The notes under the pieces: model-generated
Seen by the model: the letters and a program-made list of their open reading frames with translations, nothing else
Told to the model about the DNA's origin: nothing
The model's database searches: none
Shown: piece after piece, positions 17,731 through 24,676 of the stretch
How positions within the stretch are numbered: the stretch's first letter is position 1
Layout: the number at the start of each line of letters is the position of its first letter
Position numbers and translations under genes: made by a program
Source: Acidobacteria bacterium UBA7540
Lineage (GTDB): Bacteria > Acidobacteriota > Terriglobia > UBA7540
Assembly: GCA_002478145.1 (NCBI GenBank)
Contig: DLMI01000019.1
Coordinates: 1-43,305 of the forward strand
Length of the DNA stretch: 43,305 nt
Direction of reading: 5' to 3'

Positions 17731-19157
17731 CCCAGGCTGCCCAATCCGCCACGCTTTCCGCTCTTGAATACTCCCACGGAAAGCAACTGGCTATTCAGGT
17801 TTTCTTGGACACGATGGCCGCATTGGACGTTCGCTCCGCCATGTTGGCCAAACTGAAGCGCGAAGGCGAGCTGCTCAAGGCGGGTGAATTCTCCCTTCTC
17901 CTGGCGCGTCCTCCTCACGTGGTGGCCTTCGGAAAAGCCGCCAACCGGATGGCGGCTCTGCTGGATGAAATCCTGGGCGGCCGGGTTGAAGCTGGCGTCT
18001 GCGTTTCGCCCGGAGAGCCTGCTAGGAAACTTGACCGTTTCCGCTATTTTTTGGGAGGCCATCCCTACCCGCTGGCGGGAACTCTTGAGGGAGCGCGCGC
18101 CGCGCTGGAGCTGGTTTCGAATCTGACTCCGGATGACGCCGTCATCTTCCTTGTTTCAGGCGGTGGTTCGGCCATCTTCGAGCAACCTTTTGATTCCGCC
18201 GTCTCACTGTCTGACCTGCGCGAGTTCAACCGCCTGTTGGTCACTTGCGGATTGCCCATTGAGCAAATCAACGTCCTCCGTAAGCACACCTCGGCCGTGA
18301 AAGGCGGGCGCCTCGCCGTTCGGGCGTACCCCGCGCATCAGCTCACCATTTACATTTCCGACGTGCCGGAGCAGCTTTCTTCGATGGTCGCCTCGGGCCC
18401 GACCCTTCCCGATGAGTCGACGGCGGAGCAGGCTTACGCGCTCGCGGAGCAAAACGGGCTGGTGTCCCACTTTCCACCCAGCATCCGGAAACGTTTCCTG
18501 GAACACACTCTGGAAGAAACTCCCAAGCCGGGCGACGAGCGCTTCAAGAATTCCCATTACTTCTGCCTGCTCTCCAACCGCGACGCCGTGGAGGCTGCCA
18601 GGACAGCAGCGGAAAAACTCGGATTTGTGAGCGAGATTGATTCCAGCCCATGGGACGCGGACTACCGGCAGGTAGCCCAGTCGAACCTCGTCTCGCTCAA
18701 AGCGCTGGCTGACACGCACAAGGGACATGCGGTTTGCTCCATCGTAGGCGGCGAAGTCACCTGCCGCGTTACCGGCCCGGGAGTGGGTGGGCGCAATCAA
18801 GCCTACGTGCTTTACGCGGCCCAGTCCATTGCCGGACAGCACCGGGTGGTCTTGAGTGCAGGTACCGACGGGCGCGACGGCAACAGCCCAACCAGCGGCG
18901 CCGTGGCGGACGGCCAGACTGTTTCTCGCGCCCAGATCCTGGGAATGGACCCCGCGGCGTACCTGGCTGAAAGCGACTCCTACTCCTTCTTCCGGACGCT
19001 CGGAGATACGGTGGACATTGGCTATATGGAAAACAACCTCCGCGACGTGCGGATCTGGTTGGACTTGAGCAACCCATTGCAGGATGATGAAGAAGCTGTT
19101 CCGCCACGGCGGGTCAGTCGGAAAAACGGGGTTGGGGAAATTCATTTTGAATTCTGA
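17727..19157 (+). CDS. Glycerate 2-kinase (DUF4147/MOFRL family)
   Basis: A 476-residue type II glycerate kinase making 2-phosphoglycerate from D-glycerate with ATP. The N-terminal DUF4147 domain has VAFGKAANRMAALLDEIL, GGHPYPLAGT, LVSGGGSAIFEQP and LRKHTSAVKGGRLA; the second half has ISDVPEQLSSMVASGPT and the MOFRL-type SAGTDGRDGNSPTSGAVADG. The ATG overlaps the previous stop by four bases, which supports this start over one at 17598. The last 25 residues (from about NPLQDDEEAVPPRRVS) are an unusual tail read through a CCGCCACGGCGG hairpin and a repeat, so the ancestral stop may have been lost. Confidence 0.9.
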   Translation: MTQAAQSATLSALEYSHGKQLAIQVFLDTMAALDVRSAMLAKLKREGELLKAGEFSLLLARPPHVVAFGKAANRMAALLDEILGGRVEAGVCVSPGEPARKLDRFRYFLGGHPYPLAGTLEGARAALELVSNLTPDDAVIFLVSGGGSAIFEQPFDSAVSLSDLREFNRLLVTCGLPIEQINVLRKHTSAVKGGRLAVRAYPAHQLTIYISDVPEQLSSMVASGPTLPDESTAEQAYALAEQNGLVSHFPPSIRKRFLEHTLEETPKPGDERFKNSHYFCLLSNRDAVEAARTAAEKLGFVSEIDSSPWDADYRQVAQSNLVSLKALADTHKGHAVCSIVGGEVTCRVTGPGVGGRNQAYVLYAAQSIAGQHRVVLSAGTDGRDGNSPTSGAVADGQTVSRAQILGMDPAAYLAESDSYSFFRTLGDTVDIGYMENNLRDVRIWLDLSNPLQDDEEAVPPRRVSRKNGVGEIHFEF

Positions 19158-19229
19158 ATTGCTTCCCGCCTTCTGTTTCCTGACACCCAGAACCTGGCGC
19201 CTGAAACCTGTCTTTTCGAGGCAACACAA
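19158..19229. repeat. Short degenerate word array before the SDR gene
   Basis: Words such as CCTGACACC, AACCTGGCG and CCTGAAACCTG follow one another between the glycerate kinase stop and the ATG at 19230, leaving no clear Shine-Dalgarno. The style matches the arrays at 17018 and 40218. Confidence 0.5.
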
Positions 19230-19967
19230 ATGGGCTTGGACGAAATCTATGGAAAGGTTTCGCTCGTGACGGGCGCTAGCCGCGGCATCGGCCGGGCCAT
19301 CGCCGTCGCGCTAGGGGAGGCGGGCGTTGACGTTGCCGTGAATTACCTCACGCAGGAGGGCGCCGCCCAGGAAACCTGCGAGCGGGTCCGGGCCCACAGA
19401 CGACGCGCCGTGGCCGTCCGGGCGGACGTCTCTCAAGCGGCGGAGGTTGCGCGGTTGGTGAAGACCGTCCAGGAGCAACTGGGGCCGGTGGAGATCCTGG
19501 TGAACAATTCCGGAATCACGCGCCCCCAGCCCTTGAACGAGATCACTGAGAAAGACTGGGACGAGCTCCTGGACACCAACCTGAAATCCATGTTCCTGGT
19601 AACGCAGCAAGTCCTCCCCGGTATGCGCGCCCGTCACTGGGGACGGATCATCAACCTGTCCTCCGTGGCCGCGCAAACGGGCGGAGTGGTGGGCCCCCAC
19701 TATGCTGCCTCCAAGGCCGGCATTTTAGGCCTCACTCACTCTTACGCGGCGCTTCTCGCAAAAGAGGGCATCACGGTGAACGCCATCGCTCCGGCGCTCA
19801 TTTACAGCGAGATGGTGGCTGTCAATCCAAAGGCCCGCGCGGACCTCATACCAGTCGGGCGCTTTGGCGACGTCGAGGAAGTGGCCGACGTGGCGGTCAT
19901 GCTGGCGCGCAACGGTTACATCACCGGGCAGACGATTAACGTGAATGGCGGCTGGTACATGAGCTAA
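19230..19967 (+). CDS. SDR family NAD(P)-dependent oxidoreductase (FabG-like)
   Basis: A 245-residue classical short-chain dehydrogenase. It has the cofactor motif TGASRGIG (14-21), NNSG (92-95), N117, S144/S145, Y158 and K162 (YAASK), and a C-terminal GQTINVNGGWYMS. The sequence is close to 3-oxoacyl-ACP reductases, but in this operon it more likely reduces or oxidises a short hydroxyacid or sugar-acid carbonyl. No second fabG-type fatty acid gene is nearby. It is followed after 12 bases by the beta-hydroxyacid dehydrogenase, with an excellent ribosome site between them. Confidence 0.88.
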   Translation: MGLDEIYGKVSLVTGASRGIGRAIAVALGEAGVDVAVNYLTQEGAAQETCERVRAHRRRAVAVRADVSQAAEVARLVKTVQEQLGPVEILVNNSGITRPQPLNEITEKDWDELLDTNLKSMFLVTQQVLPGMRARHWGRIINLSSVAAQTGGVVGPHYAASKAGILGLTHSYAALLAKEGITVNAIAPALIYSEMVAVNPKARADLIPVGRFGDVEEVADVAVMLARNGYITGQTINVNGGWYMS

Positions 19968-19979
19968 CAGGAGGTAACA

Positions 19980-20873
19980 ATGCCGAATTCGATTGGTTTC
20001 ATCGGCCTCGGAATCATGGGCCAGCCCATGGCCCTGAACCTGCTCAAGGCTGGACACAAGCTGGCGGTCTATAACCGCACGGGCAGCAAGGCAGAACCCC
20101 TGAAGCAGGCCGGGGCCCAAGTGGCCTCGACTCCTGCCGCAGCGGCGAAGGACGCTGATTTCGTCATCATAATCGTGACTGACAGTGCGGCGGTGGAAGA
20201 CGTTGTGCTCGGCAGAGACGGCATCCTCGGGACCGTCGCTTCGGGCGCCATGGTCATCGACTCGAGCACCATCAGCCCCCTAGTCAGTCGCAAGATGGCC
20301 TGCCACGTCGCCGGCCAAGGCGCCAGTTGGCTGGATGCTGCTGTAACCGGGAGCAAACACGGCGCGGAGAAAGGCGAACTGACTTTTATGGTCGGTGGCG
20401 ACCGCGCCGTATTCGAACGCGCCCTGCCTATCCTTCAAGTGCTGGGAAAGAAGCACATCTACTGTGGCCCAAATGGTATGGGGCTTTCAGCCAAGCTGGC
20501 ACAGAACGCCATTCAGGCCACGATGCTCGAAATCTTTTGTGAGGGTTTAGTCCTGGCCGCCAAGGCTGGCGTGGCGCCACAAACTATGTTGGAGATCCTT
20601 CAGTCTAGCCTGGCCCGCGCTGGACTCACGGATTTTAAGGCGCCGTTTATTTTCAAGGGCGATTTCACTCCCTACTTCCCGCTCAAGCTGATGCACAAGG
20701 ACCTCGAGCTGGCCATGGAAGCCGGGTTCGCGCACAACGTGCCCCTGCCCACCCTGGCGGCAGTGAAAGAAGTGTATAGCGCCGCCAAGGCCCAGGGAAA
20801 AGGCGACCTCGACTATGCGGCTGTTATTACATTCCTGGAGGAATTGGCAGGGGTGAAGGTGCGCTCGAAGTAG
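19980..20873 (+). CDS. Beta-hydroxyacid dehydrogenase (tartronate semialdehyde / 3-hydroxyisobutyrate type)
   Basis: A 297-residue enzyme of the 3-hydroxyisobutyrate/6-phosphogluconate dehydrogenase superfamily. It has the nucleotide motif GLGIMG (9-14), the substrate loop DAAVTGSKHGAEKGEL with S125, catalytic K172 and N176 (GMGLSAKLAQN). Members include tartronate semialdehyde reductase (GarR), 3-hydroxyisobutyrate dehydrogenase and glyoxylate/succinic semialdehyde reductases. The SKHGAEKG loop differs from the usual SGGxxGA and leans to the last group. A strong AGGAGGTAACA-ATG fixes the start. It is the last gene of the cluster; with the glycerate kinase it would make 2-phosphoglycerate from tartronate semialdehyde. 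Confidence 0.88.
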   Translation: MPNSIGFIGLGIMGQPMALNLLKAGHKLAVYNRTGSKAEPLKQAGAQVASTPAAAAKDADFVIIIVTDSAAVEDVVLGRDGILGTVASGAMVIDSSTISPLVSRKMACHVAGQGASWLDAAVTGSKHGAEKGELTFMVGGDRAVFERALPILQVLGKKHIYCGPNGMGLSAKLAQNAIQATMLEIFCEGLVLAAKAGVAPQTMLEILQSSLARAGLTDFKAPFIFKGDFTPYFPLKLMHKDLELAMEAGFAHNVPLPTLAAVKEVYSAAKAQGKGDLDYAAVITFLEELAGVKVRSK

Positions 20874-20879
20874 GCGATC

Positions 20880-20954
20880 TGTAGGGGGACGGCTTGCCGT
20901 CCCCTGATGTTCGTGTGGGCCATCGACGAGGGTAGGGCAAGCCCTACCCCTACA
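20880..20954. repeat. Three-way-junction palindrome between convergent genes
   Basis: The outer arms TGTAGGGG (20880-20887) and CCCCTACA (20947-20954) enclose two hairpins, GGGGACGGCTTGCCGTCCCC and GGGTAGGGCAAGCCCTACCC. It sits between converging 3' ends and may terminate transcription both ways. The same plan with different bases is at 38885-38932. Confidence 0.75.
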
Positions 20955-20958
20955 TCCG

Positions 20959-21777
20959 TTACAGTGAGACGATGATACCCGCGTATCCAACGACAGCATC
21001 CCGGTCGCCGCTAGTATCGGCAGAAGTGGCGTACTTGATAAGTTCCGCGCGCTGGGCGCCAAGGTCTTTCGCCGCCGTCAGCATGGCGATGGTGGGACCG
21101 TAGCCGCACATCGAGATGTCGTCGTGGCGCAGCACCTCGTAAAGGCCCGGCGGGTCGAGCGCCAAGATCTTATCAATCGCCTTGCGGTCCTTCTCGCGGG
21201 TTAAGCTGTCCGGTTCATAATGGTTCATATCGCTGGAAGCGATGATCATTACGGCGGCGGTGGGTCCCGCTGCCTGGGCGATGCTGTGGCCGAGAGATTC
21301 CAGCCCGGAATACCCGCCCACCCCGATGGCAATGGGAACGAACTTGAACTCTCCCACGCTGCGCTGGAGGAAGGGAAGTTGGACTTCCAGGGAGTGCTCG
21401 TCTTCATGCGCCTCGGCATCCTCCATGAGTAAGTGGCAGGAGCGACGCAGCAGGCGTGCCAGGGCGGAATCCACCGGCACCCTTCCTAAAGGGGTTAACC
21501 ACTCTCCGCTGGACATGATCGCCAGTGGCGCGCCGCGGCCGGTATGGTTCGGGCAAAGGATGATGTAAGTGGGCCGCTTGGGCAGCCTGCCGAAAACCGC
21601 CCCGGCCACGTGCCCCGAGTACATGTAGCCTGCGTGAGGTACCACACATCCCAACGCGCCTTCGATCTTCGCCTGTTCGTCACCCAGGTACTGATCGAGC
21701 TGACGCGTCAGGGACTCCGGCCGGCCAGGATAGAATCGGCCTGCAACCGCAGGCGGTCGTATGGCGGGGGATGGCAT
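20959..21777 (-). CDS. amrB: MEMO1 family protein (AmmeMemoRadiSam system protein B)
   Basis: A 272-residue protein of the MEMO1/AmrB fold, related to LigB-type non-haem iron dioxygenases. It shows RPPAVAGRFYPG at the start, then VVPHAGYMYSGHVAG (H48), CPNHTGRG (H78), the metal-site region SSDMNHYEP and ISMCGYGPTIA with a Cys. These match the residues proposed to bind metal in human MEMO1. In the AmmeMemoRadiSam trio this gene normally sits with an AMMECR1 gene and a radical-SAM gene, but neither is adjacent here. A function is not established for the bacterial protein. Confidence 0.9.
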   Translation of the reverse strand: MPSPAIRPPAVAGRFYPGRPESLTRQLDQYLGDEQAKIEGALGCVVPHAGYMYSGHVAGAVFGRLPKRPTYIILCPNHTGRGAPLAIMSSGEWLTPLGRVPVDSALARLLRRSCHLLMEDAEAHEDEHSLEVQLPFLQRSVGEFKFVPIAIGVGGYSGLESLGHSIAQAAGPTAAVMIIASSDMNHYEPDSLTREKDRKAIDKILALDPPGLYEVLRHDDISMCGYGPTIAMLTAAKDLGAQRAELIKYATSADTSGDRDAVVGYAGIIVSL

Positions 21778-21934
21778 GGATGAATCCTATTCCCCGATTT
21801 CGGTCGATGTCAAGCGAGTTGCTGTCTGGAAAAGTCCTGCCTCCGCTTGGCATGGAGAGCGGGGAAAAAACGGTTTGGAAAACGCCCCGCAGAAGGCACA
21901 GGTGAACTGATCTAACCACAAGGGTCAAAAGCGT

Positions 21935-22231
21935 TCAGGAATCCTCATCTTGGATGCTGATTCTTAGGGCCCTGAGAAACTGAGCGTCTTGCGTGGTCAA
22001 CCTGAAGACGGGTTCCTGGTGCAGGTCGGCATTGAGCTTTTGGCGGTGGATGAGATTAGCTTCGCCCCTCTTGTTGAACCCGATGGTTACTTCCAGGACG
22101 AGGAAAAGGTCGTATCCAGAAGCGCGAATGCGGGCCAGGACGTCCGAAATCTTATCCGATTCAGATAACGACTCGTTGATGGCGTCGCCCAGTTCTTTGA
22201 TTAGACGTTTGAAGTTATCGTCCAGCTCCAC
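21935..22231 (-). CDS. Conserved-looking hypothetical protein, 98 residues
   Basis: An acidic 98-residue cytoplasmic protein starting at GTG 22231 (MELDDNFKRLIKELGD), with GGTGA close upstream. The N-terminal 35 residues are helical and amphipathic (LIKELGDAINESLSESDKIS). A beta-rich middle follows (GYDLFLVLEVTIGF), and the C-terminus reads FRLTTQDAQFLRALRIS. I do not recognise the family. Codon use and composition look like those of real genes. It faces left, divergent from the small membrane protein at 22357. Confidence 0.6.
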   Translation of the reverse strand: MELDDNFKRLIKELGDAINESLSESDKISDVLARIRASGYDLFLVLEVTIGFNKRGEANLIHRQKLNADLHQEPVFRLTTQDAQFLRALRISIQDEDS

Positions 22232-22356
22232 GAGTCACCATGCCTCACGCTCGCCTCATTGTATGATTCGCTGCAAAACTGTGTCAAGGTGCAAAGTTTT
22301 GAGTTAGGATAGCCAAGGTGAGATTTGTGCCGGCTTTCGAGGTCGCAGGATAACGA

Positions 22357-22602
22357 TTGAGTAAACTCGGATACCTGTTTTCGCACTGTTTTCGTAATGC
22401 GCAGCGTGTGTTCCACATGCTAGTGGGACTGGCGTTTCTGATACTTGCAGTGGCCGGGGCAGCCGTTTCCTTCTCGGAGTGGCATTACTACCTCAAGTCT
22501 CCCTCGGTGGGTTTGGTACGTTTCGTTCTCTTCGCAAGTTTCACGGTGCTCTTGATTATTTTCTGCCTCTACTCCTTTGCAAAGGCTCGAAGCATCCGGT
22601 AG
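22357..22602 (+). CDS. Small membrane protein, 81 residues
   Basis: A two-helix inner-membrane protein starting at TTG 22357, with CAGGA seven bases upstream. Helix 1 is about 20-41 ([19 protein letters not shown]), helix 2 about 52-74 ([21 protein letters not shown]), and the C-terminus is basic (AKARSIR). No known family is recognised. The gap to the mutase gene holds a dyad word array, so it may be transcribed on its own. Confidence 0.6.
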   Translation: MSKLGYLFSHCFRNAQRVFHMLVGLAFLILAVAGAAVSFSEWHYYLKSPSVGLVRFVLFASFTVLLIIFCLYSFAKARSIR

Positions 22603-22606
22603 CCGG

Positions 22607-22700
22607 AAATTCGAAACTCGAAGTTCGAAATTCGAAGAGCGAAACTCGAAATTGGGGACGTGGCCGGCCAATTTCGATTCTCGATTTTCGAATTTCGAGG
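22607..22700. repeat. Dyad array of degenerate TTCGAAA words
   Basis: The left half (22607-22655) repeats ATTCGAAACTCGAAGTTCG-like units of 8-9 bases. The right half (22668-22700) reads CCAATTTCGATTCTCGATTT and continues as its reverse complement. The loop is GGACGTGGCCGG. It ends about 20 bases before the start of the mutase gene. Confidence 0.8.
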
Positions 22701-22718
22701 GGGAGGGCTGGGAGCGCA

Positions 22719-24329
22719 ATGGGTTCTAGGCAAGACAAAGAATTGAAGGGGAAGTTCACGACCGCTTCCGGGCTGGAACTGAAGAGCAGTTACACGCCCG
22801 AAGACCTTGCCGATTGGGACTATGAGCGTGAGGCCGGCTACCCAGGCCAGTACCCTTTCACGCGTGGAATCTATTCAAGCCTTTACCGCAGCCGGCTCTG
22901 GACGATGCGCCAGTACGCAGGCTTTGGGACGGCGGCGGAGTCTAATGCGCGGTTCCGTTATCTCTTGGAGCGGGGACAGACAGGCCTTTCGGTGGCTTTC
23001 GATCTTCCCACCCAGATTGGCTTGGACTCGGACCATCCTCTTTCCCGTGGCGAAGTGGGCCGCGTGGGCGTGGCCATTGATTCGCTGGAGGATATGGAAG
23101 CCCTTTTCAAGGACATCCCGCTGGAACGTGTCTCTACCTCTATGACCATTAACGCGACCGCGGCCATCCTCCTGGCGCTCTACCTCGCGGTGGCGGAAAA
23201 GCAGGGCGTGGACCCCCGGAAGCTTTCGGGGACAGTTCAGAACGATATCCTGAAGGAATATATCGCACGTGGGACGTACATCTATCCCCTCCGCCCCGCC
23301 CTGCGGTTGGTGACGGATATTTTCGCCTTCTGCCATGATTGTGCTCCGGAGTGGAATACCATCTCCATCAGCGGTTATCACATCCGGGAAGCAGGCTCGA
23401 CGGCGGTCCAGGAAGTGGCGTTTACGCTGGCCAACGCCACCGCCTACGTTGAGGCGGCTGTCGCGCGCGGGCTCGCGGTGGATGACTTTGCCCCCCGCCT
23501 TTCTTTTTTCTTAAATGCGCACAACGATTTGCTGGAGGAGGTTGCAAAATTCCGCGCCGCGCGCCGCCTGTGGGCGCGCCTGATGCTCGAGCGCTTCAAA
23601 GCTCGGAATCCTCGCTCATGGATGTTCCGTTTCCACACCCAAACCGCAGGCTCCACCCTGACTGCGCAGCAGCCGGAGGTGAACATCGTGCGCGTGACAC
23701 TCCAGGCGCTGGCGGCGGTACTCGGTGGGACGCAATCCCTCCACACCAACGCCCGCGATGAAGCCCTTGGCTTGCCTACGGAGAGCTCAGCGCTCATCGC
23801 CCTCCGCAGCCAGCAGATCATCGCCGCAGAGAGTGGTACGACGAATACCATTGACCCCCTGGCCGGCTCTTACGCCATCGAGAAGCTCACTTCCCAGGTC
23901 GAAGAGGCCGCCAAGGAGTACATGCGAAAGATTGATGCGATGGGGGGCACGCTGCGCGCCATTGAAAATGGTTACATCCAGCGGGAAATCCAGCAGGCTG
24001 CCTACGACTATCAGAAGTCCATCGAGAGTGGGGAACGAGTGGTTGTGGGCGTGAACCGCTACCGGGACGAGCGAGGCACGCCATTGCCCCTCCTTCGCAT
24101 TGACCCGGAGGCAGAACGCGCTCAGGTGGAACGACTCCAGAAACTTCGCGCCCGCCGCGACGCCTCGCGCCTTCAGGCTGCGCTGCGCCAGGTGGAAGAG
24201 ACCGCGCGCTCTGAACAAAACCTGATGCCCGCCATTCTCGAGGCCGTTAAGGCTTATGCCACTGTGGGTGAGATTTCAGACGTCATGCGCAGGGTGTTCG
24301 GGGAATACCAGGAGTCCGTCGTGATTTGA
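22719..24329 (+). CDS. Methylmalonyl-CoA mutase, catalytic large subunit
   Basis: A 536-residue B12-dependent mutase catalytic (TIM-barrel) subunit converting (R)-methylmalonyl-CoA to succinyl-CoA. Family motifs are [20 protein letters not shown] followed by [12 protein letters not shown] with the active-site Tyr, [33 protein letters not shown] and the substrate-binding [16 protein letters not shown]. The protein ends at [13 protein letters not shown], the usual end of split mutases, so the cobalamin-binding domain must be a separate subunit not in this window. The start is ATG 22719 with GGGAG nearby; a longer in-frame opening from 22479 would read backwards through another gene and a repeat. 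It complements the propionyl-CoA carboxylase subunit 12 kb upstream. Confidence 0.92.
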   Translation: MGSRQDKELKGKFTTASGLELKSSYTPEDLADWDYEREAGYPGQYPFTRGIYSSLYRSRLWTMRQYAGFGTAAESNARFRYLLERGQTGLSVAFDLPTQIGLDSDHPLSRGEVGRVGVAIDSLEDMEALFKDIPLERVSTSMTINATAAILLALYLAVAEKQGVDPRKLSGTVQNDILKEYIARGTYIYPLRPALRLVTDIFAFCHDCAPEWNTISISGYHIREAGSTAVQEVAFTLANATAYVEAAVARGLAVDDFAPRLSFFLNAHNDLLEEVAKFRAARRLWARLMLERFKARNPRSWMFRFHTQTAGSTLTAQQPEVNIVRVTLQALAAVLGGTQSLHTNARDEALGLPTESSALIALRSQQIIAAESGTTNTIDPLAGSYAIEKLTSQVEEAAKEYMRKIDAMGGTLRAIENGYIQREIQQAAYDYQKSIESGERVVVGVNRYRDERGTPLPLLRIDPEAERAQVERLQKLRARRDASRLQAALRQVEETARSEQNLMPAILEAVKAYATVGEISDVMRRVFGEYQESVVI

Positions 24330-24360
24330 TGCCACGCTGGGCATCTGGTATGGTTTAGCT

Positions 24361-24570
24361 ATGGCGAAATGCAAGCGCCTCTCGGAAGTGGCCGCGCGCG
24401 AGGTGCGCCGCCGCCGTTTGCTGGAGATCCTCAACCGGGATGCCCCAGTGTGGGATCCTGCCGATCATCCGGATATCGAGGAGGCCGGCGGTGCTGCCGC
24501 TTGGGTGAGAAAGTTGCGACACGAGGCGGAAAAGGCATCGAGGCGCCGCATCCGGCCGAAGCGCGGATGA
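24361..24570 (+). CDS. Small basic hypothetical protein, 69 residues
   Basis: A 69-residue, Arg/Glu-rich, mostly helical protein (MAKCKRLSEVAAREVRRRRL, then LEILNRDAPVWDPADHPDIE, then a second helical part AAAWVRKLRHEAEKASRRR). It begins 31 bases after the mutase stop. I do not recognise it for sure; the compact helix-DPADHP-helix design resembles small antitoxin-like proteins, but no toxin gene follows. The next 100 bases are a dyad word array and then the MBL RNase. The call as a real gene rests on composition and placement. Confidence 0.5.
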   Translation: MAKCKRLSEVAAREVRRRRLLEILNRDAPVWDPADHPDIEEAGGAAAWVRKLRHEAEKASRRRIRPKRG

Positions 24571-24575
24571 TGAAT

Positions 24576-24654
24576 CGCGAAGTCGAGAGGTCTAAGAGTC
24601 AAGGTATTTCGTTCTTCGACTTTCGACTCTCGACTCCTCGACCCCTCGACTGCC
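24576..24654. repeat. Dyad array of degenerate TCGACTC words
   Basis: The right half (24610-24654) runs TTCGACTTTCGACTCTCGAC and onward in 7-8 base units. The left half (24576-24604) is CGCGAAGTCGAGAGGTC-like and is its reverse complement. It ends about 20 bases before the RNase start. Confidence 0.75.
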
Positions 24655-24676
24655 TTCACTCAGGAGCCTGACCATC

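Noticed and set aside
22479..22718. N-terminal extension of the mutase
   Set aside because: It overlaps the small membrane protein in another frame and a repeat array; the mutase family starts near 22719.
10610..24654. CRISPR array
   Set aside because: Repeats are either unique palindromes or contiguous degenerate words; nowhere are there equal repeats with unique spacers of regular length.
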